64,000 nt of DNA from Paenibacillus sp. MZ04-78.2. Its GTDB lineage: Bacteria; Bacillota; Bacilli; Paenibacillales; NBRC-103111. The notes beneath the pieces are model-generated. The model worked only from the letters and a program-made list of their open reading frames with translations, ran no database searches and was not told the origin of the DNA. Positions 18,927 through 27,680 of the stretch are shown here, one piece after another. Where the stretch lies: the NCBI RefSeq assembly GCF_024213375.1, contig NZ_JANAVJ010000020.1:1-64000 (forward strand), read 5' to 3'. The position numbers and the translations under genes were made by a program. Numbering within the stretch: the stretch's first letter is position 1; each line of letters starts with the position of its first letter.

Positions 18927-18999
18927 AAAGAGGATCTTTTCAAGAGTGAAGGATATCACAATCATTTTTGAATTCTTCACACAAGGGGGTTGCATAGAG

Positions 19000-19938
19000 G
19001 TGGAAAAACAGGCAGGCTTGGGGATGGGTGTAGAGACGACAAATATTGAAGCGGATGCCGCTGTTAACTCGTCGGCTACGTGGAGAGAGTTTGTGAATCT
19101 CGCCAAACCCGGCATTTTATTTTCCAACGCGATTACGGCATTTGGCGGCTTTTGGGTCGCTTCCGGCTGGCATATCCAGTGGGATAAATTGATATATATG
19201 CTGCTCGGGACCGTATTGGTCATGGCATCCGGCTGCGTGTTGAATAACTATTTGGACCGGGACATGGACAAGAAAATGACCCGGACGCAAAAGCGTGCAA
19301 CCGCAGTAGGCAGTATTGCTCCGCAGACCGTGCTATGGTATGGCATCGTACTCGGCGTTGTCGGCCTTGCAGTGCTATGGTTCTTGACGAATCCACTTAC
19401 CGCTCTGCTCGGTTTACTCGGTCTGTTCATTTACGTATGGATTTATACCGCATGGGTTAAGCGGTCATCCGTATGGAGCACGTTCGTCGGCAGCTTTTCC
19501 GGCGCGATGCCTACGTTGCTTGGCTACTGCGCCGTTCAGGGACAGATTGATGCCGCGGGGCTTATTCTGTACGGTATTATGTTTCTGTGGCAGCCGCCGC
19601 ATTTCTGGGCGCTTGGCATTCGCCGGATGGAAGAATACCGCGCAGCCGGCTTCCCGCTTCTGCCGGTAGTCAAAGGAACGTACATTACCAAGATGGCGAT
19701 GATCCGTTATATCGTACTGCTTGTGCCTGTTTCGCTTTTGTTGTACTGGCTTGGTTATGTAGGAGAGCTTTACTTCTACGCGGCTACGATTATGGGCTTG
19801 TACTGGGCGTTCTTGAGCCTCAAAGGGTTCAAAGCGGAAGACGAAGTGCAATGGGCCAAAAAAATGTTTATTTACTCCATTAACTATTTGACCTTGCTGT
19901 ATATCATCATGGTCATCAGCACCACTCCTTTACCGTAA
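19000..19938 (+). CDS. ctaB: Protoheme IX farnesyltransferase (heme O synthase)
   Basis: CtaB/CyoE adds a farnesyl group to heme B to make heme O, the precursor of heme A for aa3-type oxidase. The 312-residue membrane protein carries the polyprenyl-diphosphate site NYLDRDMDKKMTRTQKR near residue 85 and the second Asp-rich region, with PPHFWALGIRRMEEYRAAGFP. The start is GTG 19000 behind AAGGGGG; upstream in-frame ATGs give an unlikely long N-terminus. ctaA is 25 kb away rather than adjacent as in B. subtilis. Confidence 0.94.
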   Translation: MEKQAGLGMGVETTNIEADAAVNSSATWREFVNLAKPGILFSNAITAFGGFWVASGWHIQWDKLIYMLLGTVLVMASGCVLNNYLDRDMDKKMTRTQKRATAVGSIAPQTVLWYGIVLGVVGLAVLWFLTNPLTALLGLLGLFIYVWIYTAWVKRSSVWSTFVGSFSGAMPTLLGYCAVQGQIDAAGLILYGIMFLWQPPHFWALGIRRMEEYRAAGFPLLPVVKGTYITKMAMIRYIVLLVPVSLLLYWLGYVGELYFYAATIMGLYWAFLSLKGFKAEDEVQWAKKMFIYSINYLTLLYIIMVISTTPLP

Positions 19939-19971
19939 GGTATTCGGGAACGGTGCAGCACGGTGGATGAC

Positions 19972-20006
19972 AATCCCTTGGCTCCGGCCTTGGGATTTAT
20001 TTTTTG
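19972..20006 (+). terminator. Terminator after ctaB
   Basis: AATCCC and GGGATT form an outer stem, with GGC/GCC inside, followed by TATTTTTT. Confidence 0.7.
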
Positions 20007-20030
20007 AACAATGGGAAGGTGAGCGATGAA

Positions 20031-20639
20031 ATGCAGAAAACCGGTTTTAAAATCGTCGTTATGGTGCTGTTGGTTGGTTTGATCGCAACATTGGCTTATA
20101 TGCTGATGAAAGGTCCGGATAAAAAAATCGGGGTGCTTAAGAAGGCGCCGGATTTCAAGCTGGAAAACTTGGACGGCAAGACGGTAACGATGGCTGATAC
20201 GGCGGGAAAAGCAAAGCTGGTGTATTTCTATTTTTCGCATTGCCCTGACGTCTGTCCGCCAACGACCTACAACCTGTCTAAAATTCAGGACGTCTTGGTG
20301 AAAAAGGGCGTGTTCGGCACAAAGACGGCGCTTCTTTCCATCACATTCGATCCGATGCGGGATACGCCTGAACGGCTCAAGGAATTTTCCGGCCGTTATC
20401 ATCCGGATTATAAGGGGTGGTACTTCCTGCGCGGCGACGAGGCCTATACGGCGGACCTTGCCAAGAAGTTCGACGTCCTTGTAACCAAAGACCCGAAAAC
20501 CGGCGATTTTACACATTCGAACTTATTTTTACTGGTCGATGGTAAAGGTAACACACGGACCTACTATTCGGGTAACGACGAAAATATAGATATCGAAGGA
20601 ATCGCAAACGATTTGATTCAAGTTAGCAAGGAATCCTAG
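20031..20639 (+). CDS. SCO1/SenC-type copper chaperone
   Basis: A membrane-anchored thioredoxin-fold protein that helps assemble the CuA centre of cytochrome oxidase. The 202-residue product has one N-terminal membrane anchor, then APDFKLENLDGKTV, the copper-binding CxxxC in FSHCPDVCP near residue 80, and the His in GDFTHSNLF near residue 160. ATG 20031 follows GGGAAGGTGA; TTG 20004 is an alternative start. It lies downstream of ctaB, which supports a shared role in oxidase biogenesis. Confidence 0.9.
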   Translation: MQKTGFKIVVMVLLVGLIATLAYMLMKGPDKKIGVLKKAPDFKLENLDGKTVTMADTAGKAKLVYFYFSHCPDVCPPTTYNLSKIQDVLVKKGVFGTKTALLSITFDPMRDTPERLKEFSGRYHPDYKGWYFLRGDEAYTADLAKKFDVLVTKDPKTGDFTHSNLFLLVDGKGNTRTYYSGNDENIDIEGIANDLIQVSKES

Positions 20640-20665
20640 GCAAGTGGCTAAGGCATCGAATTGAC

Positions 20666-21592
20666 ATGACTTATTTTACGCACATCCTGCTCAATAATGT
20701 CATTCCGCTGACCATCATGATTGCGATAGGCGCTATTTTGTACCGGGCATTCAAGCTCGATATCAGGACGCTTTCCAAATTGAATTTTTACTTATTCTCC
20801 CCGGCGCTCGTCTTCAAAATGCTGTATGAATCGTCGCTCTCGCTGGCTGTCCTCGGACAAACGCTGCTGTTTTTCGTCCTGTTTTTTGCCGCGATGTTTC
20901 TTTTGATGGAAGTCGTGATCCGTCTGCGGGGCTATAAGGGCGGCATGATCCCGGCGATGCGCAATAGCGTTATTTTTTACAACAGCGCGAATTATGCGAT
21001 TCCGCTTAACCAGCTTGTGTTTGTCGGGGACGCGTTCACCTTGTCGATTCAGATCATCATTATGATGATGCAGAGTCTGCTGCCGAACACATACGGCATA
21101 TATGCCGTTAATGCTTCTAAGCGCAACGACATGAAGCAGACGCTTCGCACGATCCTGACGCTACCGGTTATCTACATCATTCCGATCGCGTTTTTGATGA
21201 AGGGGCTGGACATTCCGATTCCGGGACCGGTGTATGCTCCGATCAAATATGTATCGGACGCGTTTATTGCAACCGCACTCTTAACGCTTGGCGTGCAATT
21301 GGGAAGCATGAAATGGACGTTCAACCTGACGGATGTTATGCTGTCAAACGTGCTGAGGCTCTGTGTGGGCCCGGCCGTCGGCTTTCTTATCGTTATGCTG
21401 ATGGGGATCGAAGGGGTCATGGCGCAGGCGCTTGTGCTGTCCTGTGCGGTGCCTACATCACTAAGCAGCGTGCTCATTGCCGTTGAGTATGACAATGAAC
21501 CGGAATTTTCGTCGCAGGCGGTGTTTTCTTCAACGGTATTCAGTATTTTTACGGTGACGCTGGTTATTTATTTGATAAAATTTATAGGCTAG
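20666..21592 (+). CDS. AEC family transporter
   Basis: A 308-residue membrane protein of the auxin efflux carrier (AEC) family, secondary transporters of organic anions and related solutes. There are about ten hydrophobic segments in two halves, with the family-like N-terminal FKLDIRTLSKLNFYLFSPAL and the NSANYAIPLNQLVF segment. The substrate cannot be predicted. The gene converges on the toprim gene and their stop codons overlap in CTAG. Confidence 0.85.
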   Translation: MTYFTHILLNNVIPLTIMIAIGAILYRAFKLDIRTLSKLNFYLFSPALVFKMLYESSLSLAVLGQTLLFFVLFFAAMFLLMEVVIRLRGYKGGMIPAMRNSVIFYNSANYAIPLNQLVFVGDAFTLSIQIIIMMMQSLLPNTYGIYAVNASKRNDMKQTLRTILTLPVIYIIPIAFLMKGLDIPIPGPVYAPIKYVSDAFIATALLTLGVQLGSMKWTFNLTDVMLSNVLRLCVGPAVGFLIVMLMGIEGVMAQALVLSCAVPTSLSSVLIAVEYDNEPEFSSQAVFSSTVFSIFTVTLVIYLIKFIG

Positions 21593-21948
21593 AACTTCTC
21601 AAAGGTCGGGATCATCGGGGGATAAATAATAAACTCCTCCAGCCCGGCCTTTTCCAATTGCTGAATAAGGTACTCGTCCGGCGTGCCTTCGACGCCTGCA
21701 TAGCCGCGCCGGGTATACATTTGTTCGGCATCCGGAAACGAGTCTCGGAGAATGGCGCGTATTTTTTTGCCCGAGGGGTCATTGTCCGTAAATAGGTAGA
21801 CGTCGCGCGTTCCGATCTTCTTCTTCAACTCTTCCAAACGATCCGTATTCAGCGATCCGAAGGTACAAACGATGATGATGTCCTCTGTCAGCAGGCGGCG
21901 AAGCCTGGTTTTGTCGTTTTTTCCTTCTACAATGATGGCTATTGACAT
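21589..21948 (-). CDS. Toprim domain protein (YusF-like)
   Basis: A 119-residue protein that is almost entirely one toprim domain, the fold shared by topoisomerases, primases and RNase M5. The catalytic Glu is in IIVEGKNDK near residue 8, and the DxD motif is in LFTDNDPSGKKI near residue 53. It is too small for a primase and resembles the stand-alone YusF group. ATG 21948 follows GGAGG. Function unknown. Confidence 0.75.
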   Translation of the reverse strand: MSIAIIVEGKNDKTRLRRLLTEDIIIVCTFGSLNTDRLEELKKKIGTRDVYLFTDNDPSGKKIRAILRDSFPDAEQMYTRRGYAGVEGTPDEYLIQQLEKAGLEEFIIYPPMIPTFEKF

Positions 21949-22094
21949 CAACTGCCTCCGTTCCTGCAATGAATTTCCTTCTTGTAGTATATCCCCTTTT
22001 GCTGTCCGATCCAATCCCTCCGTGTATGTATTTCCCAGGAAATGTCGGAGTTGGCCGGAGGTATCCGAAGCCCTTTCGAGGAAGATTTATTCGA

Positions 22095-22143
22095 TAATAA
22101 AGGGCCGCTGCCCTTGTCTGCGAGAGACAAAAGAAACGGCCCA
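22095..22143 (-). terminator. Terminator of the SLH protein gene
   Basis: On the minus strand GGGCCG pairs with CGGCCC around an inner TTTTGTCT/AGACAAG stem, followed by TTTATTAT. Confidence 0.7.
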
Positions 22144-22177
22144 AGTTCATGGAGAGTGGTTCATGATGTGATAGCAA

Positions 22178-23881
22178 TTAGTTGTTGATGAAGCTTGCTT
22201 TGGAGAGCAGGCGTTTCAGCATGGTTGCGGATTGTGCGCGAGTCGCCGTATCGCGGGCGCCCAACGTGTCGTCCGTCATGCCGTCGATGATGCCGGCGTC
22301 AATCGCAGTGGCGATTTCGTTCTTCGCCCATACGATTTTGCTTGCGTCTTTGAACTTCGCCAACAGTTGAGTTTGTTTATCAGCCGAAACGTCCGGTTTC
22401 GCACCGGCATAGTTCAGAGCGCGTACGACCATAGCCGCCAGCTCTTCGCGGTTGATCGTAGCGTTCGGACGGAACGTTCCGTCTTCGTAGCCGTCAACCA
22501 GCTTCGCATTGGCTGCTGCTGCTACAACGCTTGCGTACCACTCGCTAGCTGCAACGTCTTTAAACGTGCTGCTGCCACTGTTCGTATCCAGACCCAGTGC
22601 GCGAACAACCAGTGCTGCGAATTCCGCACGGGTGATATTGCGCTCCGGCTGGAATGTCGTGTCGGTTACCCCGTCAACAACAAGTTTGTTAGCCAGCAGT
22701 TTGACGTAGCTTTCAGCCCAATGACCGTTGATGTCGGAGAATGTTTTATTCATCTCGATCACGGCATAGATGCTGCTGCCGTTGCGTTTCAATGTTGCTT
22801 CGCCTTTACCATCCGTCGAAGAAGAGAAGACAGCAGGCACAAAGCTCAGTTTGCCCGTTGTCGGGTTATACAGAACGCCTGTCGCTTTGGACGAATCGAC
22901 AGCCTTGCTCAGCGGAAGAATCCGACTGATGTAGTTGTTGCCGAGGTCCAGAGCAGCGGTTTTCTGATCTTTGCCAAGACCGACGATATCGAAATCGACA
23001 GCATTGCTGGCTACCGTACCGCCAAGCGCTTTAGCAGCCTTGTCTACGCCGTCTTTCGTCGCATCATTTGCTTTCGCGATGGTTACTTTCAGCTTCAGCT
23101 CATCCGTCGTTACCGACAGTTTGCTGGCCAAGTCTTTCAGCTTCAGCGCGTTGATCGGAATGCTGTACGAGCCGTTGTTGTTAACGATGACCAGTACCTT
23201 CTTGGAATTCGTTACATAATCGACAAGCGCTTTAGCCGGAATCAGAGCGATGTCGCCGCTCAGCTTCAGCGTCACTTTGTCGCGGTCCTTGAACGAATTT
23301 TTCAGTTGGTCGGCATCAACGGAACCGTCAGAGTTCACGTAGAGCGTTTCCGAACCCCAGATTCCGCCGCCACCGCCACCGCCGCCACCGCCGGAGCAGC
23401 AACCGCCACCGCCAGTGTTACCGCCGGTTCCTGTATCACGATATACCTGTGCGGAAACAGCCCCGGGTACTTCCACGCCGTTTACGTACAAGCCGCGCAG
23501 ATAAACGGAATCGTATACTCCGGCCGTTACCGTAAATGGTTTATAAATATACAGTTTGTTGACTTCATCGTACGTATCATACGTAACATTGGTTACAGCT
23601 ACTCGGTTTCCGTTCGGATCGTAAGCATACACTTGAGCGTGTACGTCGTTCACGTCGGAGTATACGACACCGGTCACCGTATCGTTGCTATACTTCAAAT
23701 CTTTGAATCCCGTAGCGGCAAACGCCAGAACAGGAACCAAAACAGTGATGATAAGCATCAATACGGTCACTTGTGCTGTCTTTTTAAGCACAGCAGGCTT
23801 CATGCAGGGATCACTCCTATCTTTCTTGACGAATAATGGATTATTGCTATTGCGTTGAACAGGTTTCCTGGACAAATGCAT
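22178..23881 (-). CDS. S-layer homology (SLH) domain surface protein
   Basis: An exported cell-wall-bound protein of about 567 residues. Three SLH repeats fill the C-terminus from about residue 385 (FSDINGHWAESYVKLL, FKDVAASEWYASVVAAA, FKDASKIVWAKNEIATAI), and such repeats bind pyruvylated cell-wall polymer. A polyglycine linker with a Cys pair (GGGGCCSGGGGGGGGGG) separates an N-terminal beta-rich domain from the middle region. The ATG at 23881 has AGGAGG close by. An in-frame ATG at 23803 (MKPAVLKK, with AGGAGTG) would begin directly at the signal peptide and is a real alternative. Confidence 0.88.
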   Translation of the reverse strand: MHLSRKPVQRNSNNPLFVKKDRSDPCMKPAVLKKTAQVTVLMLIITVLVPVLAFAATGFKDLKYSNDTVTGVVYSDVNDVHAQVYAYDPNGNRVAVTNVTYDTYDEVNKLYIYKPFTVTAGVYDSVYLRGLYVNGVEVPGAVSAQVYRDTGTGGNTGGGGCCSGGGGGGGGGGIWGSETLYVNSDGSVDADQLKNSFKDRDKVTLKLSGDIALIPAKALVDYVTNSKKVLVIVNNNGSYSIPINALKLKDLASKLSVTTDELKLKVTIAKANDATKDGVDKAAKALGGTVASNAVDFDIVGLGKDQKTAALDLGNNYISRILPLSKAVDSSKATGVLYNPTTGKLSFVPAVFSSSTDGKGEATLKRNGSSIYAVIEMNKTFSDINGHWAESYVKLLANKLVVDGVTDTTFQPERNITRAEFAALVVRALGLDTNSGSSTFKDVAASEWYASVVAAAANAKLVDGYEDGTFRPNATINREELAAMVVRALNYAGAKPDVSADKQTQLLAKFKDASKIVWAKNEIATAIDAGIIDGMTDDTLGARDTATRAQSATMLKRLLSKASFINN

Positions 23882-24149
23882 TTTCACCTCCTTCGGCCAG
23901 TAATCGATATCATTTTAGATGTTTTCGAATCGGACAGATCCGTTTATGTCCGTCGCGCCAATGGCAGAATGATCCATTACAGCGGCCCTTTGAACATTAC
24001 CCAAATCTGCCCGCAGTGAAACATCTCGCATCTTAAACGTCAGAGAGCGAAGTAAAGTTGCGTCCCGAACCGTTTATCGATACTTTTGGACTATTAATTT
24101 AGGACTAAATACCTATAAATCAACTGAGCTAGGAATTTCACTCCATCTG
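23882..24149 (-). promoter_or_regulatory. Long leader of the SLH gene
   Basis: About 270 bases without a gene between the MFS terminator and the SLH start. On the minus strand it contains TTCGGGACGCAAC (near 24053-24072) and a CGGACA/TGTCCG hairpin (near 23930-23952). It could be a structured 5' leader. The GGGACGCAA string also occurs in c-di-GMP-I aptamers, but the rest of that consensus is not evident. Confidence 0.3.
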
Positions 24150-24181
24150 AAAAAGCAAAATCCGTCCGACATCCGGACGGG
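24150..24181 (-). terminator. Terminator of the MFS transporter gene
   Basis: On the minus strand CCGTCCG pairs with CGGACGG, followed by ATTTTGCTTTTT. Confidence 0.8.
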
Positions 24182-24209
24182 TAAAATATTTCCTATCCCC
24201 AAAATCATT

Positions 24210-25373
24210 TCAAACTCGCACGGGAGCGGCGAACGAACGGGGCGGCAGCAGAGAGAGCGCAAGCATAAGGCAGAGAAACGCGAGAAAATACGGCGATACT
24301 TGTGTCCGTGTATGCCCGGCGACAATCGGGCCGATAAAGGCGCCGATTGAGTACGAAATCGACAGAATCGAAAAGACGCGTCCGTAACGGTCCGCGCGCG
24401 TCAGGACTGCAAGCAGCGATGCGATGGCCGGAAAAATGACCCCCTTGGTCATCCCGATCAGAAACAGCGAAGCATATAGCGGCAGCGGCCAATGAACGGA
24501 CATCCCGAAAAAAATGAACGCCAGCGCAAGACTGCCGAACAGCATCCGGTAAAAAGGGGAAATCCGGTTCAAAAACAATAGGCTTAGCGTCACCAACGAC
24601 CCCATGGAAATGACGGAAAAGAACACGCCGGAGGTCATGATGGAGCCGCTCGCCTCCTTCATCAACGGAAGCTCGAAAAACAAAATGCCTTGGGAACAAG
24701 AAAGCGCAAGAGGAACAACGAAGAAAAGCCAAGGAATGTTTTCCTGGCCGGAGACCGGTAAATTCTCCTGGAAAGCAGGAGGAAGGGCGTGTTCCCCCGC
24801 AATCGCCGCATTGGCGGTTCGCTCGCTTCGCTGTTCCTTTACCCCGATCCAAGCGAGCAAGCCGGTAAGGATGAGGCCCCATCCGAGAAACGTAAACGAT
24901 TTGGCAAAGCCAAGCTGTGAGACCAGGTAGGCGCCGGCGGCCGGACTGAGCACGGAAGCGATCGTATGCACCATGCCGTTGCCGGCCATCAGCTTGCTTT
25001 GTTGAATTTGGTTTTTGGCGATTTTGGCGAGCAGGGACAAGCAGGCCGGCGATAGAAATGCCAGGACGAAGCCGCTGATCGAACGGATGACGAGCAGCCC
25101 CCACGGATCGCTGACACGGGATTGAATTAAGAGCACGATTCCTGCTACAATCAGGCTGAACACAATGAAGCCCTTGCTTCCATAGCGGTCAACGCCGTAG
25201 CCAGCGATCAGGTTTCCGGGCAAGTGCGTGATCGAATAAACCCCGAGAATAAGCCCGATGAACGAAGGCGTCGCACCTAGCGACACGGCAAAAGGAGTAA
25301 GAATCGGGTATTGGGCATGCAGGTCGAAAATGGCGACGAACATGAACAGATAGAGCCATACGGCGGTTTTCAT
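24210..25373 (-). CDS. MFS transporter
   Basis: A 387-residue major facilitator with about twelve hydrophobic segments. The cytoplasmic loop between segments 2 and 3 reads GYGVDRYGSKGF, a fair match to the MFS signature G-x-x-x-D-R-x-G-x-K/R. The start at 25373 has AGAGGTGATTTC. The substrate cannot be read from sequence. It is isolated, with divergent unrelated genes upstream. Confidence 0.85.
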   Translation of the reverse strand: MKTAVWLYLFMFVAIFDLHAQYPILTPFAVSLGATPSFIGLILGVYSITHLPGNLIAGYGVDRYGSKGFIVFSLIVAGIVLLIQSRVSDPWGLLVIRSISGFVLAFLSPACLSLLAKIAKNQIQQSKLMAGNGMVHTIASVLSPAAGAYLVSQLGFAKSFTFLGWGLILTGLLAWIGVKEQRSERTANAAIAGEHALPPAFQENLPVSGQENIPWLFFVVPLALSCSQGILFFELPLMKEASGSIMTSGVFFSVISMGSLVTLSLLFLNRISPFYRMLFGSLALAFIFFGMSVHWPLPLYASLFLIGMTKGVIFPAIASLLAVLTRADRYGRVFSILSISYSIGAFIGPIVAGHTRTQVSPYFLAFLCLMLALSLLPPRSFAAPVRV

Positions 25374-25529
25374 GAAATCACCTCTTTTCATATATGGGGT
25401 TCGTCCGTCCATCGCTACTCTATACGTTTACGTCTGCCGGCAAAGGGATAGTACAAGTATTTTGCATCATGCCGGATCGTTTAGCGTATTAGAAACGTGA
25501 GTTCCGGCGGATAAAAGGAGGGATGCCGG

Positions 25530-25685
25530 ATGGACCTGTTTATCCGAATCGTGCTGGTGGCCGTCTTGCTGCTGGCGCTGTGGAGGCTGTTCGTATCGTT
25601 TCGCCGAACCAGGCGAAGAGAAGACAAAGGGGCGGAAATCCAGCGCAAGCTCGCCAAGCTCCGCAAAAAAAGAGATGAAGAGTGA
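25530..25685 (+). CDS. Small single-pass membrane protein (51 aa)
   Basis: ATG 25530 follows AAAGGAGGG at good spacing. The product starts MDLFIRIVLVAVLLLALWRL, one membrane segment, and continues with a very basic tail (FRRTRRREDKG...RKLAKLRKKRDEE), a likely cytoplasmic helix. No family recognised. Spacing, strand and a membrane theme group it loosely with the next two genes. Confidence 0.6.
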   Translation: MDLFIRIVLVAVLLLALWRLFVSFRRTRRREDKGAEIQRKLAKLRKKRDEE

Positions 25686-25769
25686 CGCGGGGCTGGTGTA
25701 TGATAAGGGCGCGGAGAGCTGCTATCAGGGATTTACATAAGCGATAGAAGACGGACTTTTAGGGGAGCG

Positions 25770-26210
25770 ATGGAAGTGGATTTTGTAACGGCTTTTTTAT
25801 CCGAGCGATGGTATGTGCTCGTCGGGGCGCTGATTGTGCTGTTTCTCGTTATCAAAGTGGTGAAAACCGTCATCAAATGGGCTCTCGTGCTCGCGATACT
25901 GGCGGGGCTCATCTGGTATGGCGCCAGCTACAAGGATCAGCTTTTGGAGCTGGGCACGACGGTGGGAGCGAAAGTCGCCGCCGAAGTCAAGAATCAAATG
26001 GTCAAAGCGATTACCGACGAAGTGAAAGAAGCGAAATACAGCCAGAACGCCGACGGCTCGTATACCGTAAGCACCAGAACCGTGCAGTTGGAAGGCAAAT
26101 CCGGTTCGAGCGATGTGCAGGTTACCTTTATGAACCAAACGTTCACGATGAAGCTGGACGATGTCCTGAAAGGATTCATCGATCAGGCGAAGAAAAACGC
26201 CGGCCAATAA
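25770..26210 (+). CDS. Hypothetical membrane protein
   Basis: A 146-residue protein with two close N-terminal membrane segments (about residues 14-50) and a soluble C-terminal part, possibly extracytoplasmic, with beta-like text (YTVSTRTVQLEG, VQVTFMNQTFTMKLDDVL). No family recognised. GTG 25776 is an alternative start, better spaced from AGGGGAG. The next gene begins 35 bases downstream and encodes a membrane transglutaminase-like protein, so a joint function in the envelope is possible. Confidence 0.7.
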   Translation: MEVDFVTAFLSERWYVLVGALIVLFLVIKVVKTVIKWALVLAILAGLIWYGASYKDQLLELGTTVGAKVAAEVKNQMVKAITDEVKEAKYSQNADGSYTVSTRTVQLEGKSGSSDVQVTFMNQTFTMKLDDVLKGFIDQAKKNAGQ

Positions 26211-26245
26211 GCCTTCGGAACGCATCTCGATAGGAAAGGGGGGAC

Positions 26246-27409
26246 GTGGTGAACGAGCTGCAGAAGCTGGCGCAAATCAATTGGATTACCGTGCTCATCG
26301 CCATATTGTTTGTAGTATCGATTGTACAGGGCTTGCTTCGCGGGGCGTCCTCCTCTGCGAAGCATCTTGCGCTTATGGTGACGGAAGGGGCCGTGACGCT
26401 GCTCAGCCTGTTTCTCGCTTGGGAGCTGACTTCATGGCTGTCGCCCAAGCTGCAGGCGTGGCTTGTAGGGCTCGGGCTGACGATACCGTCCGAGGAGCTC
26501 GGCTTTTGGAAGCAGCTATATTACACCGCCGCAACGGCTCTGCGCGATTTTTCCCTGCTGCGGTTCAGCGTCCTGTTTGTTTTGGGATACGGCTTGATTA
26601 AGCAGCTGGTTTACCGCATGATCGACCCGCTGGTGGACGATTGGCTGGCGGAACGGACGAATGCGGACTCTGCCAACGGGAGACGAGTCGCCCCTCCTTC
26701 CCTGCTCAGCAGTCTGATCGGCGGCGTCATCGGCTCGGTGACCGGGTTCGGCCGGGGGATGATTATGATTGCCGTGCTGTTTATCGTCACGACGCTGTTC
26801 CCGCAGACGCCGGTGGCCGCTTATATTCAGGACTCGTCCCTTTTTCAAAAAGGGGCGACGGAAGTGATTCGGCCGATGACGGGCGACTTTTTCGCTAACC
26901 AGCTCCCCGTTTTCACGCGGGCCGTGGAACAGGAATTCGCCAACATTTTGCAGCGGAAATACGAGGTTGTGGATGCCCGTATTCCCCAAGATGTTGCGGA
27001 AGCGGCCAAGCAGGTGACGGCCAAAGGGCAGACCGACGAAGAGAAAGCCAAGCTGCTGTACCGCTGGGTCGGCACGCGTATCAAGTACGACTGGGACAAA
27101 GTGAAAGCGTACGAGGAGCAGCGCATTTGGAAAGAGCAGACGCCGGAGGATACGTTTAACACGAAACAGGGCGTGTGCATCGACTTTTCCAGGTTGTACG
27201 CGGTGATGGCGAGGGCGGTCGGGCTGGACGTCAAGGTTGTGACCGGGCTCGGCTATGACGGACGTGGCGGTTACGGCCCTCACGCGTGGAACGAAGTGTA
27301 CCTGGGGGAGAAAAGCGAGTGGGTGCCGCTCGATTCCACCTGGGTAGCCAGCGGAGGCAACTGGTTCAATCCACCACGCTTTCAGGAAACGCATATTAAA
27401 GATACGTAA
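26246..27409 (+). CDS. Membrane protein with CvpA-like N-terminus and transglutaminase-like domain
   Basis: A 387-residue protein. Residues 1-200 contain about five membrane segments in a CvpA-like arrangement, including the glycine-rich LIGGVIGSVTGFGRGMIMIAV. The C-terminal domain is transglutaminase-like with a full triad: Cys in GVCIDFSRLYAVMARA near 310, His in GPHAWNEVYL near 345 and Asp in VPLDSTW near 361. Such domains act as proteases or cross-linkers, often on cell-wall material. The start is GTG 26246 or 26249 behind AAAGGGGGG. Substrate unknown. Confidence 0.8.
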   Translation: MVNELQKLAQINWITVLIAILFVVSIVQGLLRGASSSAKHLALMVTEGAVTLLSLFLAWELTSWLSPKLQAWLVGLGLTIPSEELGFWKQLYYTAATALRDFSLLRFSVLFVLGYGLIKQLVYRMIDPLVDDWLAERTNADSANGRRVAPPSLLSSLIGGVIGSVTGFGRGMIMIAVLFIVTTLFPQTPVAAYIQDSSLFQKGATEVIRPMTGDFFANQLPVFTRAVEQEFANILQRKYEVVDARIPQDVAEAAKQVTAKGQTDEEKAKLLYRWVGTRIKYDWDKVKAYEEQRIWKEQTPEDTFNTKQGVCIDFSRLYAVMARAVGLDVKVVTGLGYDGRGGYGPHAWNEVYLGEKSEWVPLDSTWVASGGNWFNPPRFQETHIKDT

Positions 27410-27532
27410 TCACGGATGCCGGACGGCCGCCACAAGCGACGAACCGGTTTTTTCCTTTTCCGTACGTTTCTATAAATTCCTCGAATATGGTACACTTGTT
27501 ACGATGCAAGTCTGAAAAAGGTGGGTTTATCG

Positions 27533-27680
27533 TTGCTACAAACCGTTAACGCAATATAAAGCGATATTTTTCGATGATGACCATACCGGGGAAGGCATTC
27601 TTTCCCTGCGCGAGCTGCTGCGGGACGTAAAGCAGCATATGGGAACTATTTTTGGAAGGAAGGAGCCGCAAGCAAGATGA
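27533..27680 (+). pseudogene. Possible frameshifted small gene before the PBP gene
   Basis: A TTG at 27533 with AAAAGGTGGG seven bases upstream opens MLQTVNAI and then stops at 27557. The overlapping frame continues with plausible coding text, QYKAIFFDDDHTGEGILSLR, to a TGA that overlaps the PBP start codon (ATGA). A single base change near 27549-27556 would join them into a 49-residue protein. This is either a degraded gene or a frameshifted leader. No family recognised. Confidence 0.4.
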
